The notes: generated by a model not told the origin, from the sequence alone. A DNA stretch of 26,321 nucleotides from Clostridia bacterium (GCA_012515255.1 JAAYYR010000041.1:1-26321), one strand, 5' to 3'. Shown: positions 1-7,048, numbered from the stretch's first letter. Made by a program: numbers and translations.

Positions 1-710
1 GCTTTTTCCTGGAGCTGCCGGGCGATCTGCCGCGGCGGGCCATCGCTAATCAAGCGGCCCTGCTCCAGCACAAGCAGGCGATCGGCAAGCGGCAGCACTT
101 CCTCCAGACGGTGCTCCGTGAGCAGCACGGCTGTGCCAAGCTCGCGGTTGATCTTGGCTAAAGTATGGAGGAAATCCTGAGCCGCGATCGGGTCAAGCTG
201 CGCCGTTGGCTCATCCAGGATCAGCACTGCCGGATGCAGCGTCATCACCGCCGCCAAATTGAGTAATTGCTTTTGGCCGCCGGAGAGGCTGGCCACATCC
301 TTGTGGAACCAGGCTTCAATGCCGAAAAAAGCGGCGATTTCCGCGACGCGCAAGCGAATGGTCTGATTGTCAAGGCCGAGATTCTCCAGACCAAAGGCCA
401 GCTCATGCCAGACCTTATCCGTCACCAACTGATTATCGGGGCTTTGCTGCACCAGGCCGATCTCAGCCGCCTGGCTGCGCGGCTCTACCTGCGCGAGCGG
501 CTGCCCGCGGAAAAGTATGCCGCCTTCTGCGTCGCCCCAGGGCGCGACAGCGCTTTTGAGCTGGCGCAGCAGCGTTGTTTTGCCGCTGCCCGAAGCGCCG
601 ATCAGCGTGACGAATTGCCCCGGCTCCAGGCTGAAGCTGATTTGCCGCAGCGCGGCGGTACGCGCGCCGGGATAAGTGAAGCTGAAATTCTCCACTTGAT
701 AAAGGGACAT
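1..710 (-). CDS. ecfA: ECF-type ABC transporter ATPase (EcfA/CbiO-like), 3' end outside window
   Basis: ATP-hydrolysing subunit of an energy-coupling-factor importer for a vitamin or metal; it acts on the cytoplasmic face. The reading frame starts at ATG 710 (MSLYQVENFSF) and stays open to the window edge, giving about 236 residues. Visible motifs are Walker A (GASGSGKTT, near residue 38), the signature LSGGQKQ, Walker B with LILDEPTAQLD, and the switch His in LLTEHRLEE. Its ATG overlaps the ecfT stop as TAATG, so the two are translationally coupled. The B12 riboswitch upstream of ecfT should control both, which points to cobalamin, cobalt or another corrinoid precursor as substrate. No substrate-binding S component or second ATPase is visible; they may lie beyond position 1. 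The family call is firm, the substrate is inferred. Confidence 0.93.
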   Translation of the reverse strand, partial: MSLYQVENFSFTYPGARTAALRQISFSLEPGQFVTLIGASGSGKTTLLRQLKSAVAPWGDAEGGILFRGQPLAQVEPRSQAAEIGLVQQSPDNQLVTDKVWHELAFGLENLGLDNQTIRLRVAEIAAFFGIEAWFHKDVASLSGGQKQLLNLAAVMTLHPAVLILDEPTAQLDPIAAQDFLHTLAKINRELGTAVLLTEHRLEEVLPLADRLLVLEQGRLISDGPPRQIARQLQEK

Positions 711-1627
711 TATCCTACCTCATGGCCTGCAGTATGATTGAAGCTTCGCTGATGGCCGCGCCGCGCCGCGATTTCGCAGCCCCAAGGCAGCAGCAGCAAT
801 AAAGCATAGGCGATAAGCGCGCTGCCGCCCCAGGCGTTGGGCAGCAAGCTTGTCAGGCGGGGGAAAAAGCCGTAGGCAAGCGTTTGGCAGGCTGCCGCCG
901 CCATCAGCCAGCCGCCGGAAATGACGATCAACAGGATGGCTATTGTATCGCGGCGCCGCCAGCGCCATAAAGAAAAAGAGCTGCGACCGGGCAGGCCATA
1001 GCCGCGGCTTTTCATGCTGTCTGCCGTCTCGATTGAGTTCTCCAAAGCCCAGGTGATGAGGATGGAGATAATCTTGATCAGCAGCCGCAGCCTTTGCCGC
1101 AGCGGGCCATGGCTGAAATCGCGTCCCAGCCCCTGCTCGGCCTCTGCGATGCGGCGCGCCTGACGGGCAAAGCGCGGCACCGAGCGCAGACCCATGGTAA
1201 AGAGCAGGGAAAAAGCCGGCGCGGCGCGGCCGAAAAGGAAAATCAGCTTATCCGAGGTCAGCAGGGCGCCGGCCAGGGAAAACCAATATAGCACCGCCGC
1301 CAGCATCGCCGCTGCAGCCAGGCCATAGAGTATGGCCTCCATGGTGACGGCGGCTCCGCCCGGCAGGCGAAAGAGCAGGCTGACGCCGCGATGATTGAAT
1401 AAGGGATTAAGCAGCGCACAGGTAAGCGCCAGCGTCAGCACAAGGGAAAGGGGCGGGCGGCCGCTTTTGAGCCGCGTCGTATAGGCCAGCGCGGCCAGCA
1501 GCGAGCTTGCCAAGGCCAGAGGATGCATAAACAGCATGGCCGCGACGATGACGCACAGAAAATAGGCGAAGACAACCGCCGGATGATAAGCGGCAAAAGC
1601 GCTTTTATGCTCGCTGCTTTTCGGCAT
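710..1627 (-). CDS. ecfT: ECF transporter transmembrane subunit EcfT
   Basis: Membrane coupling subunit that links the ATPases to a substrate-binding S protein. I place the start at ATG 1627 (MPKSSEHKSAF), because AAAGGAG lies 7 nt upstream; an in-frame ATG at 1675 has no such site and falls inside the terminator. The 305-residue protein has several hydrophobic segments (about residues 15-70, 85-150, 225-285) and a cytoplasmic coupling region. That region contains AEAEQGLGRDF and the motif ETADSMKSRGYGLPGR. The SMKSRGYG motif is typical of one EcfT subfamily, in which the first Arg motif is often not the classical ARG. The gene ends in a one-base overlap with the ATPase gene. It is preceded by a terminator and a cobalamin riboswitch, so it is probably repressed when B12 is plentiful. 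Confidence 0.92.
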   Translation of the reverse strand: MPKSSEHKSAFAAYHPAVVFAYFLCVIVAAMLFMHPLALASSLLAALAYTTRLKSGRPPLSLVLTLALTCALLNPLFNHRGVSLLFRLPGGAAVTMEAILYGLAAAAMLAAVLYWFSLAGALLTSDKLIFLFGRAAPAFSLLFTMGLRSVPRFARQARRIAEAEQGLGRDFSHGPLRQRLRLLIKIISILITWALENSIETADSMKSRGYGLPGRSSFSLWRWRRRDTIAILLIVISGGWLMAAAACQTLAYGFFPRLTSLLPNAWGGSALIAYALLLLLPWGCEIAARRGHQRSFNHTAGHEVG

Positions 1628-1657
1628 CGCCGGCTCCTTTCCCGTCCAGCCGCGGAT

Positions 1658-1687
1658 AAAAAAACGGCTGGGCAAAAGCCACAGCCG
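1658..1687 (-). terminator. Intrinsic terminator of the cobalamin riboswitch expression platform
   Basis: On the minus strand CGGCTG, one bulged T, GGC, a TTTT loop, GCC and CAGCCG form a tight hairpin followed directly by seven T. It lies between the riboswitch aptamer and the ecfT ribosome binding site. That is the expected position for transcription attenuation when ligand is bound. Confidence 0.85.
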
Positions 1688-1737
1688 CGTTTCTGTGCGT
1701 AAATGGGGAAGCGGAATGAGAACTCGCTGCCGCCGCT

Positions 1738-1960
1738 TCTTGTAGGTCTCCTGGCTTATGCTTAGGGGATTGCAAGCAATCCCTGCGTCCGCGGCTCATA
1801 GTCTTCTCGGTTGCCCAATGACCGGCTTACGCCCCTAGCCGCGTCCTCCACACTTACAGTGCCGGCACGCTCCGGATTCACACCGGATTCCCTTGTTCAG
1901 CGCTGAGCCGGGTCTTGAAAGCCGGCCCATAAGCGCCACAAAAAGCCTATTAATGCTAAT
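1738..1960 (-). promoter_or_regulatory. Cobalamin (B12) riboswitch aptamer
   Basis: Read on the minus strand, the region holds the B12 box AAGCCAGGAGACCTACA (complement of 1741-1757). It also holds the conserved upstream core GGGAATCCGGTGTGAATCC (complement of 1874-1892) and CACTGTAAGTG (near 1851-1862). A variable GGGGATTGC-type hairpin lies just before the B12 box. Order, spacing and motif content match the cobalamin riboswitch family (Rfam RF00174). The outer ends of P1 are approximate. Downstream genes are ecfT and ecfA. Confidence 0.93.
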
Positions 1961-1985
1961 GTCAACCGTATAGGTTGCTGATCTA

Positions 1986-2014
1986 AAAATAAACCATCAT
2001 CAGGTTTTTGTCAA
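1986..2014 (-). promoter_or_regulatory. Sigma-A-like promoter for the riboswitch-ecfT-ecfA transcript
   Basis: On the minus strand TTGACA (2014-2009), a 17-nt spacer and TATTTT (1991-1986) form a promoter with a perfect -35 and a 4/6 -10. Transcription would start about 15-20 nt before the aptamer. A second TTGACA on the same strand (2095-2090) has only a poor -10. Confidence 0.6.
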
Positions 2015-2142
2015 GTGATCCGGGACAGCGGTTGCGTTGCCTTTTTGTTATTTACGCCGTTTGCAGACGCTAGCAAAGATTAGCGGCTTTGTCAAGAGGA
2101 AATTTTTTGGGCCTCACATAATAAAAAGCCAGATAAAAAGGG

Positions 2143-2208
2143 TTATCCACATAGTTATCCACATTATCCACATGTAGATATCCACAAGAAAAGCAGAAAG
2201 GTGGATAA
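2143..2208 (+). promoter_or_regulatory. Cluster of five DnaA boxes
   Basis: Three perfect copies of the DnaA box TTATCCACA lie at 2143-2151, 2155-2163 and 2164-2172. An 8/9 match (ATATCCACA) lies at 2178-2186. An 8/9 match in the opposite orientation (GGTGGATAA) lies at 2200-2208. The cluster is in a gene-free AT-rich stretch between divergently oriented genes, followed at 2221-2229 by TAATAATAA and further AT-rich DNA. dnaA, dnaN and rpmH are not in the window. The array could therefore be an origin, a DnaA-titration site, or a DnaA-controlled promoter for the kinase unit to the right. Confidence 0.85.
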
Positions 2209-2210
2209 TT

Positions 2211-2238
2211 TTGTCACTATTAATAATAAATGTATGAT
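2211..2238 (+). promoter_or_regulatory. Sigma-A-like promoter directly downstream of the DnaA boxes
   Basis: TTGTCA (2211-2216, 5/6 match), a 16-nt spacer and TATGAT (2233-2238, 5/6 match). The -35 begins three bases after the last DnaA box. DnaA bound to the array would therefore abut RNA polymerase. The transcript would run into the small ORF at 2463 and the kinase at 2714. Confidence 0.6.
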
Positions 2239-2462
2239 CATGAATTATTGTGCATTTTATACTATGGAGCGGCGCAGCCGGGCGGAAACGCTCACGGCAA
2301 AATTCGCGGCCTGCCCGGGCGGGATCTTTATCTGATAATGCGCTTATACCAAGAGCATTCAGCCAACGGCTGGGCCGGTTTGAAACAAAAGCCGCGATTT
2401 TCACCGTTGTTACGCCGCCGCCGGTCGCTCAGGGGATGACCTGGGGATAAACTGCCGGCGCT
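2239..2462. other. Intergenic stretch, no gene recognised
   Basis: About 220 bases between the promoter at 2211 and the candidate small gene at 2463. Several overlapping short frames exist on both strands, but none has a convincing ribosome binding site or recognisable protein. It would be a long 5' leader if the upstream promoter is used. I see no known riboswitch motif in it. Confidence 0.5.
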
Positions 2463-2693
2463 ATGGCGGCTGTTGTGCGGCGCAACAAGCCGGCGCGAAG
2501 CTCGGGGAGGCGGCACAGCGATTATACGCCCCTGCCGCCCCGGATTAAGGCTAAAGCCGGCCGGACAGCGCTAAAAGCCGCGGCGGGAATCTTCATGGTA
2601 GCGCTGCTGATTGTAGCGGCGCAAGCTGCGGTTTCCCCCGCTATGATCGGTTTTGATGTCGGAAATAATTGTAATTTTATGAAAATTACCTGA
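2463..2693 (+). CDS. Possible small single-pass membrane protein (76 aa), unrecognised
   Basis: I do not recognise this frame. It would encode 76 residues: a strongly basic N-terminal half (RRNKPARSSGRR, then RIKAKAGR), one hydrophobic segment (about residues 40-62, AAGIFMVALLIVAAQAAV) and a short polar tail. By the positive-inside rule, that is a plausible small membrane protein with a cytoplasmic N-terminus. It ends 20 bases before the kinase start and lies downstream of the DnaA-box promoter. Against it, the nearest purine-rich sequence is too far from the ATG to be a normal ribosome binding site, and other frames are open here. It could be a chance frame. Confidence 0.3.
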   Translation: MAAVVRRNKPARSSGRRHSDYTPLPPRIKAKAGRTALKAAAGIFMVALLIVAAQAAVSPAMIGFDVGNNCNFMKIT

Positions 2694-2713
2694 ACATTAC
2701 GCAAGGATTATGT

Positions 2714-3481
2714 TTGTTTTTCGAGAAAACATATGGCATGGAAAATTATAAATGGAAAAACCTGGCTCTAAACCTGCGCGATGATTGCACGGAGTATCAA
2801 TATGAATCGTTAAGGGTTTTGGGGGAGAATGCGGCGGTCGTGATTCATGAGCTAAGAGCGCCCTTGGCGGGTATTTACGCTCAATTACAGCTCTTGGAGC
2901 GCGGCCTGAAATCCGCTTTGGGTCCGCAATGGGATGAACGGTTCTCCCTGATCTATGGCGAAATCAAGCGCGTCAGCAATCTTTGCGATCAACTGATGAT
3001 ACTGGCCGCGGGTAAAAAGGGCGAATGTCTGCCGGTTGATATGGCCGGTGTCTGCAGTGATACAGTCGCCTTGCTGCGCGCTATGGCCTGCTCGCGCGGC
3101 GTTAATATCGATATGAACATCGGGACGGATTTACCGCTGGTGCTGGGCGACGACAGCCAACTGCGCTGCCTGCTGATCAATCTGGTCAGCAATGCCATTC
3201 AAGCTTTGGCCGGCTATGACGGCGAAGGCAAAATCAACATAAACCTGGAGCGTAATGATCAGGGCCTGCGGCTGATGGTCAAGGATAATGGCCCGGGCAT
3301 GGGCATAGATATTATGGAGCGCATCTTTGATCCTTTTTTCACCACCAAATCCAGTGGCAGCGGTTTGGGTCTGCCGCTATGCGCCGATATAGCTAAATCG
3401 CATCGGGGCGAGCTAACCGTGTACAGCGAACCGAACCAGGGCGCGACCTTTGTTCTTTGCCTGCCCGCTGCTGCTGATTAA
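2714..3481 (+). CDS. Soluble orphan sensor histidine kinase without a sensor domain
   Basis: Two-component histidine kinase expected to autophosphorylate and pass phosphate to a response regulator encoded elsewhere. The 255-residue protein has no membrane segment and no recognisable input domain. About 40 N-terminal residues lead into the H-box (VIHELRAPLAGI, His near residue 44). Then come the N-box (LINLVSNAIQA), G1 (KDNGPGMG), F-box (FDPFFTT) and G2 (GSGLGLPLC). All core catalytic motifs look intact. I chose TTG 2714 as start because AAGGA lies 6-7 nt upstream; ATG 2738 is an alternative without a clear site. No response regulator is adjacent. The kinase core resembles those feeding sporulation or cell-cycle phosphorelays, but that link is inference. 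It sits downstream of the DnaA-box promoter and ends in a terminator. Confidence 0.88.
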   Translation: MFFEKTYGMENYKWKNLALNLRDDCTEYQYESLRVLGENAAVVIHELRAPLAGIYAQLQLLERGLKSALGPQWDERFSLIYGEIKRVSNLCDQLMILAAGKKGECLPVDMAGVCSDTVALLRAMACSRGVNIDMNIGTDLPLVLGDDSQLRCLLINLVSNAIQALAGYDGEGKININLERNDQGLRLMVKDNGPGMGIDIMERIFDPFFTTKSSGSGLGLPLCADIAKSHRGELTVYSEPNQGATFVLCLPAAAD

Positions 3482-3506
3482 AAAGCGGCCGTTGACGGCC
3501 GCATGA

Positions 3507-3533
3507 CCTCCCCAGAGCCGGGGAGGATTTTTT
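3507..3533 (+). terminator. Intrinsic terminator after the histidine kinase
   Basis: CCTCCCC and GGGGAGG form a 7-bp stem around a 6-nt loop, followed by A and six T. A second hairpin (GCGGCC / GGCCGC, 3485-3502) lies just upstream without its own T-run. Confidence 0.88.
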
Positions 3534-3578
3534 ATGGCCCGGCGCCTGGCGAAGCGCGGGGGAAAAAGTCGAGCCACA

Positions 3579-3599
3579 GCGTTTCTTGGTGAGAAACGC
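3579..3599. repeat. Perfect 8-bp inverted repeat upstream of the murT promoter
   Basis: GCGTTTCT, five bases, then AGAAACGC. It ends one base before the -35 element at 3601 and is not followed by a T-run, so it fits a dimeric regulator's operator better than a terminator. No candidate regulator is encoded next to it. Confidence 0.55.
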
Positions 3600-3600
3600 A

Positions 3601-3629
3601 TTGTAAATCAGCCACTTTTCGCTTATAAT
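3601..3629 (+). promoter_or_regulatory. Sigma-A promoter of the murT-gatD-racemase operon
   Basis: TTGTAA (3601-3606), a 17-nt spacer and a perfect TATAAT (3624-3629). It lies 80 bases upstream of the murT start and after the kinase terminator. Confidence 0.7.
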
Positions 3630-3709
3630 AAGCAAAGATGGCCCGGCCGCTGCGGCGGAGCAAGAGCAATGCTTACCCCGGGCCGGATTTCAGGCAAAGG
3701 AACGTGATT

Positions 3710-5110
3710 ATGAGCAGGACAAGGTTTATCCTGGCACTGATCCTGGCCCGCCTTTCCCGGGCGCTGATCGGGCTTGTCAAGCCCGGCGGCGGTACTACTT
3801 TTCCCGGCCGTCTGGCATTGAAAATCGATCCCGGCTTTGTCGGCCATTTTCAAAACCTCGACCCGGCCAAAATCATCTATATCACCGGCACGAATGGTAA
3901 ATCGACGACGACGAACCTGCTGGCGGCCATGCTGCGCCGCGCCGGCATCAGCGCGGCCGTCAATACGGAGGGCGCTAACCTTCTGGCCGGGGTAGCCGTG
4001 ACGCTGATCGGCGCCGCTTCCTGGCGCGGCCGTTTCCGCGAAGAATATTTAGTCCTCGAGGCGGATGAGCGCTTTTTGCCCATCATCTGCAAGCAGTTGC
4101 CGCCGGCTTGGCTTTGCGTCACCAATATACAAAAAGACCAGGTGCAGCGTAATGGGGAGCCGGATATTATTTATCGCAAAATCAGCGAATCCCTGCGCCG
4201 CGACACAGTATTATTCCTCAATAATGATGAGCCGCGCAGCCTGTCGCTGGCCCCACAGGTGGAAAAAAGCATCTTCTTTGGCGTGGAGCAAAACGCTAAA
4301 AGCTTTGCCAAGCGGGGCTTTTTCACTACCACCATGTCTTGCCCGGCCTGCGGCGCGCCAATCCGCTTTTAACGCTATAATATCGATAATGTCGGCGCAT
4401 TCGCCTGCTCCCGCTGTGAGCTTTCCAGCTCTGTCAGCCCCACTTATCTGGCGCGTCATATCGATTTTGACGCCGGCACATTTTCTGTGGATGGTTTCAG
4501 CTACCGCCTGCCTTATGGCGCGCCCTATTTTCTCTATTGCTATATCGCCGCTATCGCCATAGCGCGGGAGATCGGCGTCCGCCCCGAGTTCTGCGCCGCC
4601 GCCCTCGCCGAATTCATCAATGTCGGCGGCCGCCTGGCCGAACTGCGCTCGGGCAGCCGCACTATCAATTATGTGCGCATGAAACAGGAAAACCCGGAAA
4701 CGCTGCAAAGCGCTTTTGATTATATCGCCGAGGATACGAGGCCGAAAATAGTCATGCTGGCCCTGGACGAGCTGGTGGATTTTCATCCCCATTACACCAA
4801 TACCTTTTATGCCTTTGATTGCGATCTTGAGCGGCTGATCGAATCCGGCGTCAGCCATTATATCTGCTTTTCCGGCACCGTGGCTTATGACGCGGCCAAT
4901 CGCCTGATTTATGCCGGGGTGCCGCGCAAAAAAATCACGGTGCTGCCTACAAACGATAACCGCGTCATCGTCGCCGAGCTGGCAAAGCATGATTGCGACA
5001 ATGTCTATCTCATCACCTGGCTGTATAAATTTAAGTCATTGCAAAAATACCTTAGCCGGCATGACAAAGCCTTGCAACCCGCCGCGGCGCGGCAAGGGGG
5101 TGGCCGATAA
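3710..5110 (+). pseudogene. murT: MurT-type Mur ligase, interrupted by an in-frame TAA
   Basis: MurT is the Mur-ligase-like partner of GatD; together they amidate D-Glu of lipid II. The start is ATG 3710 (MSRTRFIL) with AAAGGAA 7 nt upstream. Intact family features before the break are the P-loop ITGTNGKSTTTN, NTEGANLLAG, EADE, and the NIQKDQVQRNGE region. A TAA at 4370-4372 follows CPACGAPIRF. The same frame then continues without shift as RYNIDNVGAFACSRC and runs through the C-terminal domain to 5110. The stop thus separates the two Cys pairs of the zinc ribbon. Ignoring it, the product is 466 codons, the usual family length, so a single substitution (for example from a Tyr codon) explains it. 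The region of the Asp that completes the GatD triad reads HYTNTFYAFDCDLE; right-anchored alignment puts Asn there. Two short polypeptides or a sequencing error are alternatives. Confidence 0.85.
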
Positions 5111-5878
5111 ATGGAAAAGATCAATGTTTTATGGCTGTATCCCGATATACTCAACCTGCACGGCGACCGGGGCAACCTCATGGCGCTGCAGCGCCTGGCT
5201 AAGCTGAGCGGCTTGCCGCTGACAATCATGCGGCATGACGCTTTGGATCAGCCGCTGCTTTTGGGCTCTGCCGATTTGATCATGCTCGGCAGCGGCGAAA
5301 TCAAGGATTTGCCGCGCATTATCGCCGCGCTCAGGCTCCAGCAGGGCGAGCTGGCCGAGTTCTTGAACCGCGGCGGCTATCTGCTGGCTACCGGCAGTTC
5401 AGGCGCTGTGCTGGGCCGCGAAACAAGACGCCTTGACGGCAGCGTTTTTGCCGGATTGAAATTGCTGCCCTTCTTCTGCCGCGAGCGGCAGCGGGTGCTG
5501 GGCGACGATATCTGGTTCACATTGCTTGATCAGCCGGAGCAGCAAATACTTGGCAATCAAATCCAGGTCCTTGATTTCGAGCTTGAGGATAAGGCCGAGC
5601 CTTGGGGGCGGTTGATTTACGGCTACGGCAATCAGGGCGACGACCGCGAAGGCTGCCGCTGCGCTTTCGGCGCGGGCAAAATCATTACCACAAATACCCT
5701 AGGGCCGCTGCTCGTCAAAAACCCCCGCCTCACCGTGGGGCTGCTTGCTGAAATCGCCGAGATCAAAAGCCTGCGCAAGCCGCGCAATCTGGCCTTACGC
5801 GATATCGAATACGAAGATAAATCCGCCGAATTGATCAAGCGCTTCATCAGCCAAAAGATGGCGCGCAAAAGAGCCTAA
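5111..5878 (+). CDS. gatD: GatD-like glutamine amidotransferase homologue lacking catalytic Cys and His
   Basis: GatD normally hydrolyses glutamine and feeds ammonia to MurT for lipid II amidation. This 255-residue homologue keeps family landmarks: LNLHGDRGNL near residue 14, the GSGEIKD region, and YGYGNQGDDREG. Two active-site motifs are changed. Where the family has a CGGYQ-like nucleophile elbow, this protein has ATGSSGAVLG, with Gly95 at the Cys position (Cys94 in Staphylococcus aureus). Where the family has TYLHGPLLPKNP, it has TNTLGPLLVKNP, with Leu197 at the His position (His189). Glutaminase activity is therefore unlikely, but the frame is intact. The ATG abuts the murT TAA and has AAGGGGGTG upstream, so the genes are coupled. 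A structural role, a changed substrate or early decay are all possible. Confidence 0.85.
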   Translation: MEKINVLWLYPDILNLHGDRGNLMALQRLAKLSGLPLTIMRHDALDQPLLLGSADLIMLGSGEIKDLPRIIAALRLQQGELAEFLNRGGYLLATGSSGAVLGRETRRLDGSVFAGLKLLPFFCRERQRVLGDDIWFTLLDQPEQQILGNQIQVLDFELEDKAEPWGRLIYGYGNQGDDREGCRCAFGAGKIITTNTLGPLLVKNPRLTVGLLAEIAEIKSLRKPRNLALRDIEYEDKSAELIKRFISQKMARKRA

Positions 5879-5895
5879 AGTAAGGGGGAGCGATT

Positions 5896-6954
5896 TTGTA
5901 TCCGCGAATCATCATCGACCGCCATGCCATATTGGCCAATGCCCGCGTTCTTCGCGATCAGGCGGCTCGGCGCGGCGTTGACGTCACGCCGGTAGTCAAG
6001 GCGCTCGCAGGACATAAGCTGGTGGCGGATATTGTTTCGCTCGGCTTTAAGCGCATTGCCGACGCCGGCCTGGAGCATATCCGCGCTTATGCTGATCTGG
6101 ATGTGGATATCTGGTTCCTGCGCAATCCCCTGGCCTGCGAGGCCGAGGAGCTAGTGCGGCTGACAACGGGCTGCCTCGTCTCGGAGGCGGCTGCGCTGCG
6201 GCTGCTGGAGACGGAAGCTGAGCGCCAAGGCAAAATCTACCAGGTGCTGCTCATGGCGGAGCTGGGCGATCTGCGCGAGGGCTGCGAGGAGGAAGAATTG
6301 CTCTCCCTGGCGGCGCTGGCGGAGATTTTGCCCCATATCGAGCTGATGGGCCTGGGCGCGAACCTTAGCTGCTATGGCAATATCCTCCCTGATGAGGATA
6401 ATATGGCGCGCCTTGTAGAATTGCAGGGCGAGGCTGAGCAGCGGATTAGCCGTCGCCTGCCGCTGCTCTCCGGCGGCAATTCCAGCTCTTACCGTATGCT
6501 CAGCGATTGCCTGCTGCCGCCCGCGATCAATGATCTGCGTTTTGGCGAATCAATATTGCTCGGCCGCCTGCCTTGCTATGATGAGCCGATCGAAGGATTG
6601 CGCCAGGAAACATTTATCGTCGAGACGCAGCTGGTGGAAGTGAAAACAAAGCCTTCGCTGCCCTGGGGAAGCAGCGGCGATAAAGACAGTTTTGGCGGTG
6701 TGGTCAGTTTTACCGATAAAGGCCGCCGCCGCCGCGCCCTGGCGGCTCTCGGCAAGCAGGAAATCCAAATCAGCGGCCTTAGCCCCGAGGATTGCGGCAT
6801 CGAGTTGCTTGGCGGCTGCTCCGACTATCTGGTGCTGGATGTCACCGACGGCGAGCGGGATTATCAGGTCGGCGATACGGTGCGCTTTATCTGCGACTAT
6901 GCTGCCGTGGCTACCGCTATGAGCTCGCCATGCATCACCAAGATATATGCATAG
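5896..6954 (+). CDS. Alanine/ornithine racemase-family PLP enzyme (Orr-like)
   Basis: PLP-dependent fold-type III amino acid racemase family, related to ornithine racemase (Orr) of clostridia. The 352-residue frame begins with TTG 5896 (MYPRIIIDRHAI), with AAGGGGGAG about 7 nt upstream. The PLP-binding Lys is expected at Lys35 in TPVVKALAGH. Other family signatures are ADAGLEHI, AELGDLREG, GLGANLSCYG, GGNSSSYRML and LRFGESILLGR. No motif is obviously missing, so it should be active, although the substrate is unknown (ornithine, alanine, lysine or another amino acid). It is the last gene of the murT-gatD operon, 17 bases after gatD and followed by a terminator. The context suggests a D-amino acid for cell-wall or related chemistry, but that is inference. 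Confidence 0.88.
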   Translation: MYPRIIIDRHAILANARVLRDQAARRGVDVTPVVKALAGHKLVADIVSLGFKRIADAGLEHIRAYADLDVDIWFLRNPLACEAEELVRLTTGCLVSEAAALRLLETEAERQGKIYQVLLMAELGDLREGCEEEELLSLAALAEILPHIELMGLGANLSCYGNILPDEDNMARLVELQGEAEQRISRRLPLLSGGNSSSYRMLSDCLLPPAINDLRFGESILLGRLPCYDEPIEGLRQETFIVETQLVEVKTKPSLPWGSSGDKDSFGGVVSFTDKGRRRRALAALGKQEIQISGLSPEDCGIELLGGCSDYLVLDVTDGERDYQVGDTVRFICDYAAVATAMSSPCITKIYA

Positions 6955-6993
6955 CACCCGGCCGCCCGGCTTTGCCGGTCAGCCATAATTCAG

Positions 6994-7016
6994 GCCTCCG
7001 GGAGCGGGGGCTTTTT
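6994..7016 (+). terminator. Intrinsic terminator after the racemase gene
   Basis: GCCTCC and GGGGGC form a 6-bp stem with one G-U pair around a GGGAGC loop, followed by five T. Confidence 0.7.
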
Positions 7017-7048
7017 GTTTGCGCGGGAGCAGCCGGGCTAAAACGCTC

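Noticed and set aside
1085..1140. Missing Arg in the first coupling motif of EcfT (QGLG in place of ARG)
   Set aside because: The same variant, with the intact second motif SMKSRGYG, is normal for this EcfT subfamily, so it is not a defect.
1605..1799. Short minus-strand frame at the riboswitch
   Set aside because: It spans the B12 box and terminator, which are better explained as a structured RNA leader.
4211..4990. 259-codon open frame on the minus strand opposite murT
   Set aside because: It is antisense to clear MurT coding sequence, lacks recognisable motifs and is explained by codon bias of the true strand.
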